The position numbers were made by a program, and so were the translations under genes. A stretch of DNA of 64,000 bases from Thiodiazotropha sp040507035. GTDB lineage: Bacteria > Pseudomonadota > Gammaproteobacteria > Chromatiales > Chromatiaceae. Shown here piece by piece: positions 30,501-37,682 of this stretch. Position 1 is the first letter of the stretch; every line of letters starts with the position of its first letter. Location of the stretch: positions 1 through 64,000 of the forward strand of contig JBEVVR010000021.1 in NCBI GenBank assembly GCA_040507035.1. The letters are read 5' to 3'. The notes below the pieces were generated by a model that made no database searches, was not told where the DNA came from, and was given only the letters and a program-made list of their open reading frames with translations.

Positions 30501-31412
30501 CTTCCTTCCGTAAAGCTTTTCCGGAATCTGAAATCTCATCAGAAGATCACTTTTTCCAATCTCAAAGGATTGAATACGCCCAGTTTCAGTAAGTTGAGTT
30601 AAGGCCGTTTCCAGGTCGGATTTCAAACCATATGCACTTTGATAGCGATCCTCAGCGGCCTTTGAGAGTAGTTTGTCTACAATTTTTGAGAGCACTTCCG
30701 GAACTGTCGGATTTACCTTGCTCAAAGGCTCCGGTTGTTGAGCGATATGACAATGAACAAGTTCCATGGGATCGGAACTCTGGAAGGGAGGCCTGCCGTC
30801 CAGCAGGGTATAGATAACAACGCCCAGGGAGTAGAGGTCGCTTCTGTAATCGATCATGCGGTTCATGCGACCTGTTTGCTCTGGAGATATATACTCAAGC
30901 GCTCCTTCAATCTTGTCAGGATGTCTGATTTTTTGTGTCTCATGGGGGAGCTTTGTTGAAGTTGCAAAATCGATAAGGTTGACTGCCTTGGTCTCAGGGT
31001 TGATAACTATGTTTGTGGGGTCGATGTTCTTATGGATGATGTCCTGGCCGTGCAGTGATCCGAGAATTTCAGCAAGGGAGATCGACAGCTCAAGGGATTC
31101 GCTGAGCTTCATGGGAGACTGTGCAAGAATGCGGTCAAGGGATTTTCCCCCGATGTCCTCCATCACCATCATAAGTCCGCCATCTTCTTCTTCCAATCCA
31201 ATGGCCTTGACAACCCCGGGGATATTCAATTTGGAGGTGATTTCATATTCGCGCCTGAACCGGGAAGCAACTTCCGCTGTGTTTGCCTCCGGCTTGAGTC
31301 TTTTGAGGATAACCTGTTCCTTGTGTTCGGCTTGGTGACCGCGGCAGACCTCTGTTAGCTTGTTATCGGACAGCGTCTCTGTGATTTCTATATTTCTTGT
31401 TATTCCACCCAT
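24540..31412 (-). CDS. Kinase-like/AAA/GAF/PAS hybrid sensor histidine kinase (2290 aa)
   Basis: Domains in order: Ser/Thr kinase-like fold (about 1-260); AAA ATPase (about 295-600, Walker A GHPGIGKS); TPR-like helical region (about 600-1340); two GAF (about 1347-1670); PAS (about 1670-1800); histidine kinase dimerisation domain with phospho-acceptor His1839 (MSHELRTP); ATPase domain (NAVKF, DTGPGI, GGTGLGL); receiver with phospho-acceptor Asp2130 (FMDIRMPVMDG); then a C-terminal helical tail without a recognisable Hpt His. The kinase-like domain keeps Lys37 and Asp148 of DFA, but its catalytic loop reads HKN with Asn129 in place of the catalytic Asp. The family matches the trifunctional kinase/ATPase/histidine-kinase proteins known from cyanobacteria. 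The histidine kinase and receiver look functional. Confidence 0.88.
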   Translation of the reverse strand: MGGITRNIEITETLSDNKLTEVCRGHQAEHKEQVILKRLKPEANTAEVASRFRREYEITSKLNIPGVVKAIGLEEEDGGLMMVMEDIGGKSLDRILAQSPMKLSESLELSISLAEILGSLHGQDIIHKNIDPTNIVINPETKAVNLIDFATSTKLPHETQKIRHPDKIEGALEYISPEQTGRMNRMIDYRSDLYSLGVVIYTLLDGRPPFQSSDPMELVHCHIAQQPEPLSKVNPTVPEVLSKIVDKLLSKAAEDRYQSAYGLKSDLETALTQLTETGRIQSFEIGKSDLLMRFQIPEKLYGRKNEIEQLMKEFTAVSRGTKDKIVMTVCGHPGIGKSALVNEIHKPLVQERGYFISGKFDQLNRDVPYSAIIEAFQNLINQILTESSPELNSWKFQLLEALDPYGQIIVDVIPELELIIDRQPTVPTLPPTESQNRFNQLFSRFINVFAKKDHPLVIFLDDLQWGDLASLNLLKLLLTSSELDHFLLLGAYRDNEVGASHPLRLTIEEIEKAGTETRKIVLGPLSKNDLLQLTADTFHCQPGNAEPLVELLNRKTNGNPFFTIQFLKMLYAEKLVKFNLQDQQWQWDIEEIQKQDITENVVELLANSIRKYPKNVQETLKFAASIGNHFDLKTLSIVTNAQQATIASELDAPIRDGLIYPTNDAYKMIVGDMSNEQIESSINEQITYKFHHDRIQQAAYSLIPKEKRSSIHYLIGKHILLNTKDVDIENNLFDIVGHLNQGIELIKMERDKIELAKLNLRAGIKAKNSTAYHQSTDYLNHGTFLLPVNTWENHYALALELYKHRAQALFLSGNIEQSEKEINSLLDKAADRYDKADIYLIIIVQFAQLGDYKKSFDLGLKCLQLFAYSLPDISTPEKSQAAMEEAVKRFHRLMENRKLSDLYDLPDIRDRDKSYLIRILSNLSDATYISLPPMFPYVIFDIVNISIEYGYNNFSAVGFCWFPVITALVLQDYNLGYESGQLSLALNERYNNQQIKSLTTFISSIFTIHWTFHNKEVLKFLDQAFKAGVDNGEYTYSGYARVMIPKTILDIGDQIDKAREENEKSLAFLKKTSSIFANEVEFFREFLNNLTDTKQFKTNFNCAEFTEDQYLEKWQQASFGHGLGYYVSYKSQICFLFEHYEDAYDVGADRKEWLQFIATLFEETMYLFYHTLSAYAIVESCDQKKKRCVLETIKENFGYFSLWAKQCPENFAHKHLLIEAEQARIDGKITQAMSLYDKSIESAMENGYINNVALGNELAAKFYLSMQKNKIAKLYFTEAQHYYYKWGALAKAAHLEEKYPDFCTKRIEEHISIASEISNTSPAISAAKLALDYESIIKSTQALSSEVVLSQLLEKLMAIIIENAGAQRGLFILNIEGGLSVEIIASVNPQTISKVDSLKLDDVDDLCVGIVTYVERTGKSVILNDASHEGSYTTDRYIQHNNIKSVLCSPIVNQGRLIGIIYLENNLSTGAFTADRIEILNILSSQAAISIENANLYEGLKERMEGTVALLRITQMSDASIKEIMAYTLEEAIRLSASKIGYLGFVNEDETSISVRLWSNRAKLKSTASRAPLHFPLTTYSLWGKAIRQRRPIITNDHKPNSQWSNDTPEGHFRLSRHINLPVIVSGNLVLVAGVGNKETAYNETDVQQLTLMMESMWRMTERKRTMDELRLTSERLKLATSAAGVGIWDWDVVNNELQMDDSMYKLYGIRKQDFGGAYDAWARTLHPDDKSYAEGEIQAALRGEHEYAPEFRIIRPDGSIRYIKADSKTIMNDAGKPLRMIGTNIDITERKLAEQEMQQYKDQLENTVQQRTEELLLARDAAEEANKAKSTFLANMSHELRTPLNAILGFSQLLHNDSALNSSQRDNLQIINNSGKHLLKLINDVLEIAKIEAGKLQLVIATFDLHELVHEVVEMMRLRAQQKGLQLILDQTLDFPHYVSGDEARMRQILVNLVSNAVKFTEKGEVTVRLGTLETVHHLLIEVEDTGPGISEADQKNLFKPFVQLSTGGKDGGTGLGLTIVRQFVHLMEGKISVQSRLGKGTRFRVELPMLEPHKSDAKELAEEKHPGVVGLEPGQPTYRILNAEDQPDNRLLLHKLLEPLGFELREASNGEEAVALFEQWHPQLIFMDIRMPVMDGLEATRRIKASDAGAQPCIVAITAHALEEERREILAAGCDDFIRKPYTKTDLVDALKRHLKVRFIYEEEPTKETASTTEVQLDTAALADLPGELRNNLKQALVRLDIGAVNQAIEEIRPHAPSVAQTLASVAGNLQLGKIMALINDDIDDPEA

Positions 31413-31567
31413 TGGATTTCTCCAGTTGCATCGCTCTGATTGATAAGCAAGTAACCAGGTTCAGTGCTGTCATATTCAGGAACTGAGGCTGAAGACACAG
31501 GGAATCCGCGCATAGTGACCGATGACGTCACCAGCAGGAGGTACATAAAAGTGTGACTATGTTTCAT
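31400..31567 (-). CDS. Small putative exported peptide (55 aa) overlapping the giant kinase start
   Basis: An unannotated short frame. It begins MKHSHTFMYLLLVTSSV, has a hydrophobic core and a possible signal cleavage after FPVSSA, leaving about 29 acidic residues (SVPEYDSTEPGYLLINQSD...). A GAGGTG ribosome site lies about six bases before the ATG; an adjacent ATG at 31570 is also possible. The stop codon overlaps the first 13 bases of the 2290-residue kinase gene, so the two are probably translationally coupled. I do not recognise a family. It could be a periplasmic partner or a leader peptide setting expression of the giant gene. Confidence 0.5.
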   Translation of the reverse strand: MKHSHTFMYLLLVTSSVTMRGFPVSSASVPEYDSTEPGYLLINQSDATGEIQWVE

Positions 31568-31570
31568 CAT

Positions 31571-31921
31571 TCACCTCAAACCGATCTGAGACATGGCAAG
31601 CGCTAGGAATCCATCCCGCAGGCAGGTAGCCAGGTGAATCGAGTCTATTGGTCGTGTTTGGCGTTGAAGTCGTGCATACAGTTGCCGGAATCTTGCCGCA
31701 ACTTGGTTGCGCTCAAGGATTTGATCCTCGTGATCTCTTCAGGTCGCCTCGATAACAGTTTTTTTAGTTGAGCAGATTCGTTACATCATGGATGTTCCTG
31801 CTCCATTTCGGGCGATAGATTCAATAACGGCTAACGGATAACTGCGACCTTATTTAAGCATAGCCCAGGCTGAGTGGTGTGGCCATTGTGCCGAACCGTA
31901 CGAAGGCACTGGTATCCCTGA
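31571..31921. other. Intergenic region upstream of the kinase gene and downstream of the sigma-54 activator
   Basis: About 350 bases with no supported gene. It should contain the promoter for the small peptide and the 2290-residue kinase, and any terminator for the activator at 31922-33889. I found no clear hairpin with a T-run, no operator-like dyad and no sigma-54 motif. Confidence 0.4.
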
Positions 31922-33889
31922 CTATGATGATGACTTGCAAGGACTCCGCCGTTTCGGTTTTTCGATGCCCAGGCGTTTCATCCGTGAAGCCAGGGTGGTG
32001 GGTTTCAAGCCCAACAGTTCAGCAGCGCCACCTTCGCCAAAGACCTTGCCTCCTGCCTGCTCCAGGGCTTGAACAATCATCATTCGATCCCGCGCGACAC
32101 GCTCGCTTTCGGTGAGCAACAACCCCGTATCGTCAGCCGGAGGTTTCACAACAGAGGCGGTGGTCGTAGCATCAGGCGCCGGTAGATCGAGGCGCAGACG
32201 GCCTGAGTGGGTGACGATGACAGCCCGTTCGATGATGTTCTCGAGTTCACGCACATTGCCTGGCCAGTGGTAGTCGATCAGTCGTCGTATGTCGCTCTGA
32301 CTGAGATGGATGCCCCGCTTGTTGAACTTGCGGCACATGGTCTGCAGGAAGTGGCTGGCCAACAGTGGGATATCCTCCGGGCGTTCGCGCAACGGAGGCA
32401 AATGTATGGGGAATACCTGGAGGCGGAAGTAGAGGTCCTCGCGAAAGCTCTTCGCCACCACCTCCTGCGCAAGATCCTTGTTGGTGGCGGCGATGATGCG
32501 CACGTCCACATCCCGGGTCTTCTCCTCGCCGATGCGTTCGTACTGGCCCTCTTGCAGCACGCGAAGTAACTTACCCTGCAGCTCCAGGGGGATTTCACCC
32601 ACCTCATCGAGAAACAGGGTACCGCCATTGGCCAGTTCGAAGCGGCCCGCCCGGTCCCGGGTGGCGCCGGTAAAGGCGCCGCGCACATGGCCGAAGAATT
32701 CGCTTTCGAAGAGGTCCCTGGGGATGGCGGCGCAGTTGACCCGGATCAGTGGCCGCTCGCTGCGTTCGCTGCTCAGATGCATCGCCCTGGCGATGAGCTC
32801 CTTGCCGGTACCCGACTCGCCGGTGATCAGGGTGGTGGAGCTGGTCGGCGCCACCTGTTGGATCTTCTGGATCACCTGGCGGATGGCGGCGCTGCTGCCG
32901 ATGATCTCACGGTAGTTGTGTTCTGTACGGATCTCCTCCTGCAGGTAGGCGTTCTCCTCCTCCAACCGGTGCTGCAGGGATTTCACCTGCTCCAGGGCCT
33001 GGCGCAGGTTGTCCTCGGCCTCCTTGCGGTCGCTGATGTCGCGAAAGATGATCACCGCGCCGATCAGCATGCCGTGCTCCACAATGGGGGTGCTGGTGTA
33101 CTCCACCGGAAATACGGAACCGTCCTTGCGCCAGAACACCTCGTCGTCCACATGGTGCACGGCGCCATCGTTGAAGGCGGCGTAGATGGGACATTTTTTC
33201 ACCGGGTAGTGGCTGCCGTCGGGATGCCTGTCGTGGACCATCTCGTGCATGTTCTGACCCACCAGCTCCTCGGTGGTGTAGCCCAGCAGGCGCTCCGCGG
33301 CGGCGTTGACGAAGGTGGTGATGCCATCCGCGTTGACCCCGTAGATGCCGTCCCCCGCCGCCTGCAGCAGCAGCTGGTTGCCCCGTTCGATCTCCTGGAA
33401 CAGTTGTTCGAACTTGCGCCACTCGGAAAGGCCGCGGCGCACATAGTCGTTGGCCTCGGCCTGTTTGCGCAGCCCCTCCACGGTGTCCCGGTCCTGAAGG
33501 GTGATGCTGAGCAGCACCCGGCCCGCCTGCGTGACGGCGCGGGCGTTGCACTCCACCGGTATCACCTTACCGCTGCGAGTGCGGCAGCTGAGCTCATTGG
33601 TCCAGCAGTAGCCCTGCGCCATGACTGTCTGGGTGAAGACGATCAGCGCGCTCAATCCGCCATTGAAGATCCAGCTGGGTTTGCTCTGCAGCAGGGTCTC
33701 CATGGGAAAATCCAGCAACTCAACCGCTGCATTGTTGGCATTGACCATACGGTTCTCGACCGGATCGAAGACAAGAATTGCCGTCGGGTGCTGATCGAAG
33801 AAGGTGTGAAACATCGGCTCTGCAACAGCTTTGGAGAGGTTGCTATCCATAAAGCTGCGCGGGTTGGGTTCTGCTTCCGATAGATTCAT
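31922..33889 (-). CDS. PAS-sensing sigma-54-dependent transcriptional activator
   Basis: A 655-residue enhancer-binding protein. Two PAS domains (about 25-140 and 165-295) are followed by a coiled-coil linker (about 295-330). The AAA+ domain (about 335-570) has Walker A GESGTGKE, the sigma-54 contact loop GAFTGA and Walker B GTLFLDEVGE. A Fis-type helix-turn-helix ends the protein (GEGGAAELLGLKPTTLASRMKRLGI). PAS domains instead of a receiver point to direct sensing of a small molecule or redox signal. It is divergent from the cyanate operon, and the intervening DNA has three repeated dyads and a -24/-12 promoter, so it is the likely activator of that operon. Confidence 0.92.
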   Translation of the reverse strand: MNLSEAEPNPRSFMDSNLSKAVAEPMFHTFFDQHPTAILVFDPVENRMVNANNAAVELLDFPMETLLQSKPSWIFNGGLSALIVFTQTVMAQGYCWTNELSCRTRSGKVIPVECNARAVTQAGRVLLSITLQDRDTVEGLRKQAEANDYVRRGLSEWRKFEQLFQEIERGNQLLLQAAGDGIYGVNADGITTFVNAAAERLLGYTTEELVGQNMHEMVHDRHPDGSHYPVKKCPIYAAFNDGAVHHVDDEVFWRKDGSVFPVEYTSTPIVEHGMLIGAVIIFRDISDRKEAEDNLRQALEQVKSLQHRLEEENAYLQEEIRTEHNYREIIGSSAAIRQVIQKIQQVAPTSSTTLITGESGTGKELIARAMHLSSERSERPLIRVNCAAIPRDLFESEFFGHVRGAFTGATRDRAGRFELANGGTLFLDEVGEIPLELQGKLLRVLQEGQYERIGEEKTRDVDVRIIAATNKDLAQEVVAKSFREDLYFRLQVFPIHLPPLRERPEDIPLLASHFLQTMCRKFNKRGIHLSQSDIRRLIDYHWPGNVRELENIIERAVIVTHSGRLRLDLPAPDATTTASVVKPPADDTGLLLTESERVARDRMMIVQALEQAGGKVFGEGGAAELLGLKPTTLASRMKRLGIEKPKRRSPCKSSS

Positions 33890-33918
33890 GTGAATGGCCT
33901 CGATAGGGAATGGGTAAT

Positions 33919-33972
33919 TACGAAAATTCGTATTGTGCGACTACGCGTCTTCGTAATTTACGCATTGTCGTA
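33919..33972. promoter_or_regulatory. Three TACG-N6-CGTA dyads, putative enhancer for the sigma-54 activator
   Basis: TACGAAAATTCGTA (33919-33932) is a perfect palindrome. TACGCGTCTTCGTA (33942-33955) and TACGCATTGTCGTA (33959-33972) share the same half-sites with the same 6-base gap. Centres are 23 and 17 bases apart. They lie about 70-125 bases upstream of a -24/-12 promoter and directly upstream of the activator gene, the usual layout of an upstream activating sequence. Confidence 0.7.
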
Positions 33973-34042
33973 GTTTTGAATCTCACCGCCTCCCCTGGCG
34001 TATATCCCGTATAAACAGCAACTTAGGATCGATGTCAATGTT

Positions 34043-34058
34043 TGGCACGGTAGCTGCA
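34043..34058 (+). promoter_or_regulatory. Sigma-54 (-24/-12) promoter of the cyanate operon
   Basis: TGGCAC-GGTAG-CTGCA matches the consensus TGGCAC-N5-TTGCA at all but one position, with invariant GG and GC correctly spaced. It points toward the ABC importer genes, with transcription expected to start near 34070. A leader of about 225 bases would precede the first gene. Confidence 0.78.
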
Positions 34059-34296
34059 ATTTAGTTTTCAGGTCGGGCCATGTTGCAGACTTGTTCCGTA
34101 ACAGCTCCCGTCCCAGATATGCACAAATATTGTGCGGTTTTGGTAGAGGTTGTGCGTCCCTGCACCAGTATCGTCCCTGTGTTGCGTTCAACTACGGGTT
34201 TGCATACCCGCACATCAATCTGAGCAGGAAACGTGCCACGCAGGTGGCTGACCGCATCGCCGACTTTTGAAACGAAATAGTTACAAGGGGTTAAAC
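34059..34296 (+). promoter_or_regulatory. Long leader of the cyanate operon with inverted repeats
   Basis: The predicted transcript leader holds a 15-base dyad GCACAAATATTGTGC (34121-34135) and a short hairpin CGGGT-TTTGCAT-like-ACCCG (about 34195-34210). AAGGGG at about 34285 is the ribosome site for the ATG at 34297. The first dyad could be an operator for a second regulator. No riboswitch family is recognised. Confidence 0.35.
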
Positions 34297-35820
34297 ATGG
34301 CAAACAAGAGTCTCGGCAATCCGTTCGATGCGGATACCGATCTTCAGCACGGTCCCGCGTGCAACTGCCCTATCTGCGTTTTTCAGAAGGAGCAGCTCCA
34401 GAGTAATTACGAATGCAGCGAAACCGAGCTGACCGAACGTCTCGAGCGTGCGGTCTTCGAGGGCACCACGACACCGGAGATGAGTGAGCTGGTGGGTGCG
34501 GAACAGGCTGATTTCGTCAACGATGCGCCTCAGGCGGCAGCGGAGGATCCGAACCCGCTCGAGAGCTCAGAAGATATCATGGACCGGGTCATCGAGAGTG
34601 CGGTGGTGCGTGGCATCTTCGGCCACGACGACATGGGCCGCAGGGACTTCATGCGCCTGGTGGGTGGCGGTACCTTTGCCGCCATGCTCGGTACCATGCT
34701 GCCCATGGATGATCTGAAGGCGGCGATCAAGGAGAACCTGGGCAAGCCGGAGAAATCCAAGCTCAAGGTGGGCTTTGTGCCGATCACCTGCGCCACGCCC
34801 ATCATCATGGCCCATCCCATGGGTTTCTATGCCAAGTACGGCCTCGATGTGGATGTGATCAAGACCGCCGGCTGGGCGGTGGCAAGGGACAAGTCCCTGG
34901 CCAAGGAGTACGACGCCAGCCACATGCTGACCCCGATGCCCCTGGCCATCACCATGGGTTCAGGCTCTACCGCGGTGCCCTTCCGCATGCCCGCGGTGGA
35001 GAACATCAACGGCCAGGCCATCGTGCTCCATGTCAAGCACAAGGACAAGCGCGATCCCAAGGATTGGAAGGGCTTCAAGTTCGGTGTCCCCTTCGACTAC
35101 TCCATGCACAACTTCCTGTTGCGCTACTACGTGGCGGAACACGGTGTCGATCCCGACAAGGATATCCAGATCCGCGTGGTACCGCCGCCGGAGATGGTGG
35201 CCAACCTGCGTGCAGGCAACCTGGACGGTTATCTCTCGCCGGACCCCTTCAACCAGCGCGCGGTGTGGGAGAAGGTGGGCTTCATTCACACCCTGACCAA
35301 GGATATCTGGCCGGGCCATCCCTGCTGCGCCTTCGCCTGTTCCGAGGAGTTCGCCACTACCCTGCCGAACACCTACGCAGCGCTGTTGAAGTCGATCGTC
35401 GACGCCACCGCCTACTCCTCCAAGCACGAGAACCGCAAGGAGATCTCCAAGGCCATCGCGCCGAAGAACTATCTCAACCAGCCGGTGCCGGTGATCGAGC
35501 AGGTGCTGACCGGCAAGTATGCCGACGGCCTGGGCAAGGTGCACAACGTTCCCGATCGGATCGACTTCGACCCCTTCCCCTGGCACTCCATGGCGGTATG
35601 GATCCTGACCCAGATGAAGCGCTGGGGCTACGTCAAGGGCGATGTGGACTACAAGAAGATCGCCGAGGAGGTCTACCTGGCTTCCGACGCGGGACAGATG
35701 ATGAAGGAGCTGGGGTATCCGGTACCGGATCACACCTATGAGTCCTACAGCATCATGGGCAAGGATTTCGATCCTGCCAAGCCCGAAGAGTATGTGCAGA
35801 GCTTCGCCATCAAGCGTTAG
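34297..35820 (+). CDS. NrtA/CynA-like ABC substrate-binding protein with unusual N-terminal extension
   Basis: A 507-residue binding protein of the nitrate/cyanate (NrtA) family. The binding fold starts near residue 145 (KLKVGFVPITCATPIIMAHPMGFYAKYGL). A twin-arginine signal, GRRDFMRLVGGGTF, lies at residues 114-127, so about 110 residues precede it, including a Cys cluster ACNCPIC at 21-27. Tat substrates usually carry the RR motif near the N-terminus, so export and Fe-S or metal binding by the extension are open questions. It is the first gene of the operon and precedes the permease. The cyanase downstream makes cyanate the likely substrate; nitrate is an alternative. Confidence 0.83.
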   Translation: MANKSLGNPFDADTDLQHGPACNCPICVFQKEQLQSNYECSETELTERLERAVFEGTTTPEMSELVGAEQADFVNDAPQAAAEDPNPLESSEDIMDRVIESAVVRGIFGHDDMGRRDFMRLVGGGTFAAMLGTMLPMDDLKAAIKENLGKPEKSKLKVGFVPITCATPIIMAHPMGFYAKYGLDVDVIKTAGWAVARDKSLAKEYDASHMLTPMPLAITMGSGSTAVPFRMPAVENINGQAIVLHVKHKDKRDPKDWKGFKFGVPFDYSMHNFLLRYYVAEHGVDPDKDIQIRVVPPPEMVANLRAGNLDGYLSPDPFNQRAVWEKVGFIHTLTKDIWPGHPCCAFACSEEFATTLPNTYAALLKSIVDATAYSSKHENRKEISKAIAPKNYLNQPVPVIEQVLTGKYADGLGKVHNVPDRIDFDPFPWHSMAVWILTQMKRWGYVKGDVDYKKIAEEVYLASDAGQMMKELGYPVPDHTYESYSIMGKDFDPAKPEEYVQSFAIKR

Positions 35821-35885
35821 CTCATCAACCGGGGTCGGGTGGTAAACACCCGGCCCCTCAACAGAGAGAGACGGAAACCGACGTT

Positions 35886-36716
35886 ATGCTGCAGTCCCTC
35901 AACATGCGAGCCACTGTCCTGGCAATCACCTTCCTCGCCGTGATCCTCGGCATCTGGGAGATGGCCAACCAGGCGCCGACGGCGAAGGAGGCGTTGACCG
36001 AGTATGAGATCCTCATGGGCGGCGCCGATCAGGAGGCCCGGGTGCCACCCCCCTCCAAGGTCATCGGCCTGGCCGTTGACGAGCTCTCCGATCCCTTCTA
36101 CGACAAGGGCCCCAACGACAAGGGTATAGGCATCCAACTCGGCTACTCGGTCTACCGGGTGCTCGCCGGTTACTTCATGGCAGCGGTGATCGCCATCCCC
36201 ATCGGTTTTCTCATCGGCATGTCGCCGCTGATGCAGAAGGCAATGAATCCCTTCATCCAGGTGTTGCGGCCGATATCGCCCCTGGCCTGGATGCCCCTGG
36301 CCCTGTTTATCATCAAGGATTCCGAGGCCAGTTCCATTTTCGTGATTTTCATCTGTTCCATCTGGCCGATGTTGATCAACACCGCATTCGGCGTGGCCAA
36401 TGTGCGCAAGGATTGGCTCAACGTGGCCCGGACCCATGAGCTTTCACCCCTGCGTACCGCCTTTACCGTGATCCTGCCGGCGGCGGCGCCCACCATTCTC
36501 ACCGGGATGCGCATCTCCATCGGTATCGCCTGGCTGGTGATCGTCGCCGCCGAGATGCTGGTGGGCGGCACGGGTATCGGTTACTACGTCTGGAACGAGT
36601 GGAACAACCTCGATCTCACCAGCGTAATCTTCTCCATCCTGATGATCGGTATCGTGGGCATGCTGCTCGACATGGCGTTGTCCGGTGCCACCCGATTGGT
36701 CACCTACAAGGAATAG
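35886..36716 (+). CDS. ABC transporter permease, NrtB/CynB type
   Basis: A 276-residue inner-membrane permease of the binding-protein-dependent family. It has about six hydrophobic segments and the conserved cytoplasmic EAA-like loop NVARTHELSPLRTAFTVILPAAAPTI (about residues 178-203). It forms the channel for the anion bound by the upstream NrtA-like protein. It starts 65 bases after the binding-protein stop and 7 bases before the ATPase start. Confidence 0.9.
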   Translation: MLQSLNMRATVLAITFLAVILGIWEMANQAPTAKEALTEYEILMGGADQEARVPPPSKVIGLAVDELSDPFYDKGPNDKGIGIQLGYSVYRVLAGYFMAAVIAIPIGFLIGMSPLMQKAMNPFIQVLRPISPLAWMPLALFIIKDSEASSIFVIFICSIWPMLINTAFGVANVRKDWLNVARTHELSPLRTAFTVILPAAAPTILTGMRISIGIAWLVIVAAEMLVGGTGIGYYVWNEWNNLDLTSVIFSILMIGIVGMLLDMALSGATRLVTYKE

Positions 36717-36723
36717 CGAATCC

Positions 36724-37662
36724 ATGACAGCAGCACACTATTTCGTCGAGGCGGAAAACCTGACCAAACGTTTCAAGACCAAGGATGGGGACCTGACGGT
36801 ATTTGAGAATGCCAATTTCGGCATCCACAAGGGGGAGTTCGTCTGCATCATCGGCCACTCCGGCTGCGGCAAGTCCACCATCATGAATATTCTTGCCGGC
36901 CTTGACGGGGCAACCGAAGGCGCCCTCTTCATGGATATGAAAGAGGTGGCGGGACCGGCCCTGGAGCGGGGCGTGGTGTTTCAGAACTACAGCCTGCTGC
37001 CCTGGCTCACATCTATCAAGAATGTGATGTTCGGGGTACGTGCACGCTGGCCCCAGTGGAGCCGGGACAAGGTGCGCGAGCACGCCTATAAATATCTGCA
37101 GATGGTGGGGCTTGGGGATGGTTCGGAGGAGCGCAAGCCATTCGAACTCTCCGGCGGTATGCGCCAGCGGGTCTCTATCGCCCGGGCTTTCGCCATCGAG
37201 CCTAAATTGTTGTTGCTGGATGAGCCCTTCGGCGCCCTCGATGCGTTGACCCGGGGCAACATCCAGGACGAGCTGCTGAAGATCTGGAACGAGACCCACC
37301 AGACGGTCTTCATGATCACCCATGACGTGGATGAGGCGATCCTGCTGGCCGACCGCATCCTGTTGATGACCAACGGTCCCTATGCGCGCATCGCCGAGTC
37401 GGTGAAGGTGGACATCCCCCGGCCCAGGGACCGCACCAGCATCATCCATGATCCCGGCTACTACCCGATCCGCAACCACCTGGTCGATTTCCTGGTGAAG
37501 CGCTCCAAGGAGCTGGCCGGTGGTCCCGATGATGAGCAGCAGATCAAGATGGAATCCGGAAAGCCGGATGGCTATGTGCGGGTCTTTCCAGAAGAGGTCA
37601 ATCCGGCACGGGATGCCATCGCGATGCCAGCGACACCGGCAGCGCAGGCAGCGAATCAGTAA
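36724..37662 (+). CDS. ABC transporter ATP-binding protein, NrtD/CynD type
   Basis: A 312-residue ATPase with Walker A GHSGCGKST, a Q-loop VVFQNYSLLPWL, signature LSGGMRQRV, Walker B LLLLDEPFGALD and an H-loop ITHDVDEA. These are typical of nitrate/taurine/cyanate importers. The ATG at 36724 is chosen over the longer frame from 36685, because it follows the permease stop closely and begins the homology-like TAAHYFVEAENLTKRFK. The C-terminal 60 residues form a polar tail with Ala/Pro repeats. Confidence 0.9.
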   Translation: MTAAHYFVEAENLTKRFKTKDGDLTVFENANFGIHKGEFVCIIGHSGCGKSTIMNILAGLDGATEGALFMDMKEVAGPALERGVVFQNYSLLPWLTSIKNVMFGVRARWPQWSRDKVREHAYKYLQMVGLGDGSEERKPFELSGGMRQRVSIARAFAIEPKLLLLDEPFGALDALTRGNIQDELLKIWNETHQTVFMITHDVDEAILLADRILLMTNGPYARIAESVKVDIPRPRDRTSIIHDPGYYPIRNHLVDFLVKRSKELAGGPDDEQQIKMESGKPDGYVRVFPEEVNPARDAIAMPATPAAQAANQ

Positions 37663-37682
37663 ACAACGAAGAGAGATTGGGT

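Noticed and set aside
32687..33883. 398-residue open frame opposite the sigma-54 activator
   Set aside because: Antisense shadow with no recognisable domain. The opposite strand encodes a complete AAA+ activator.
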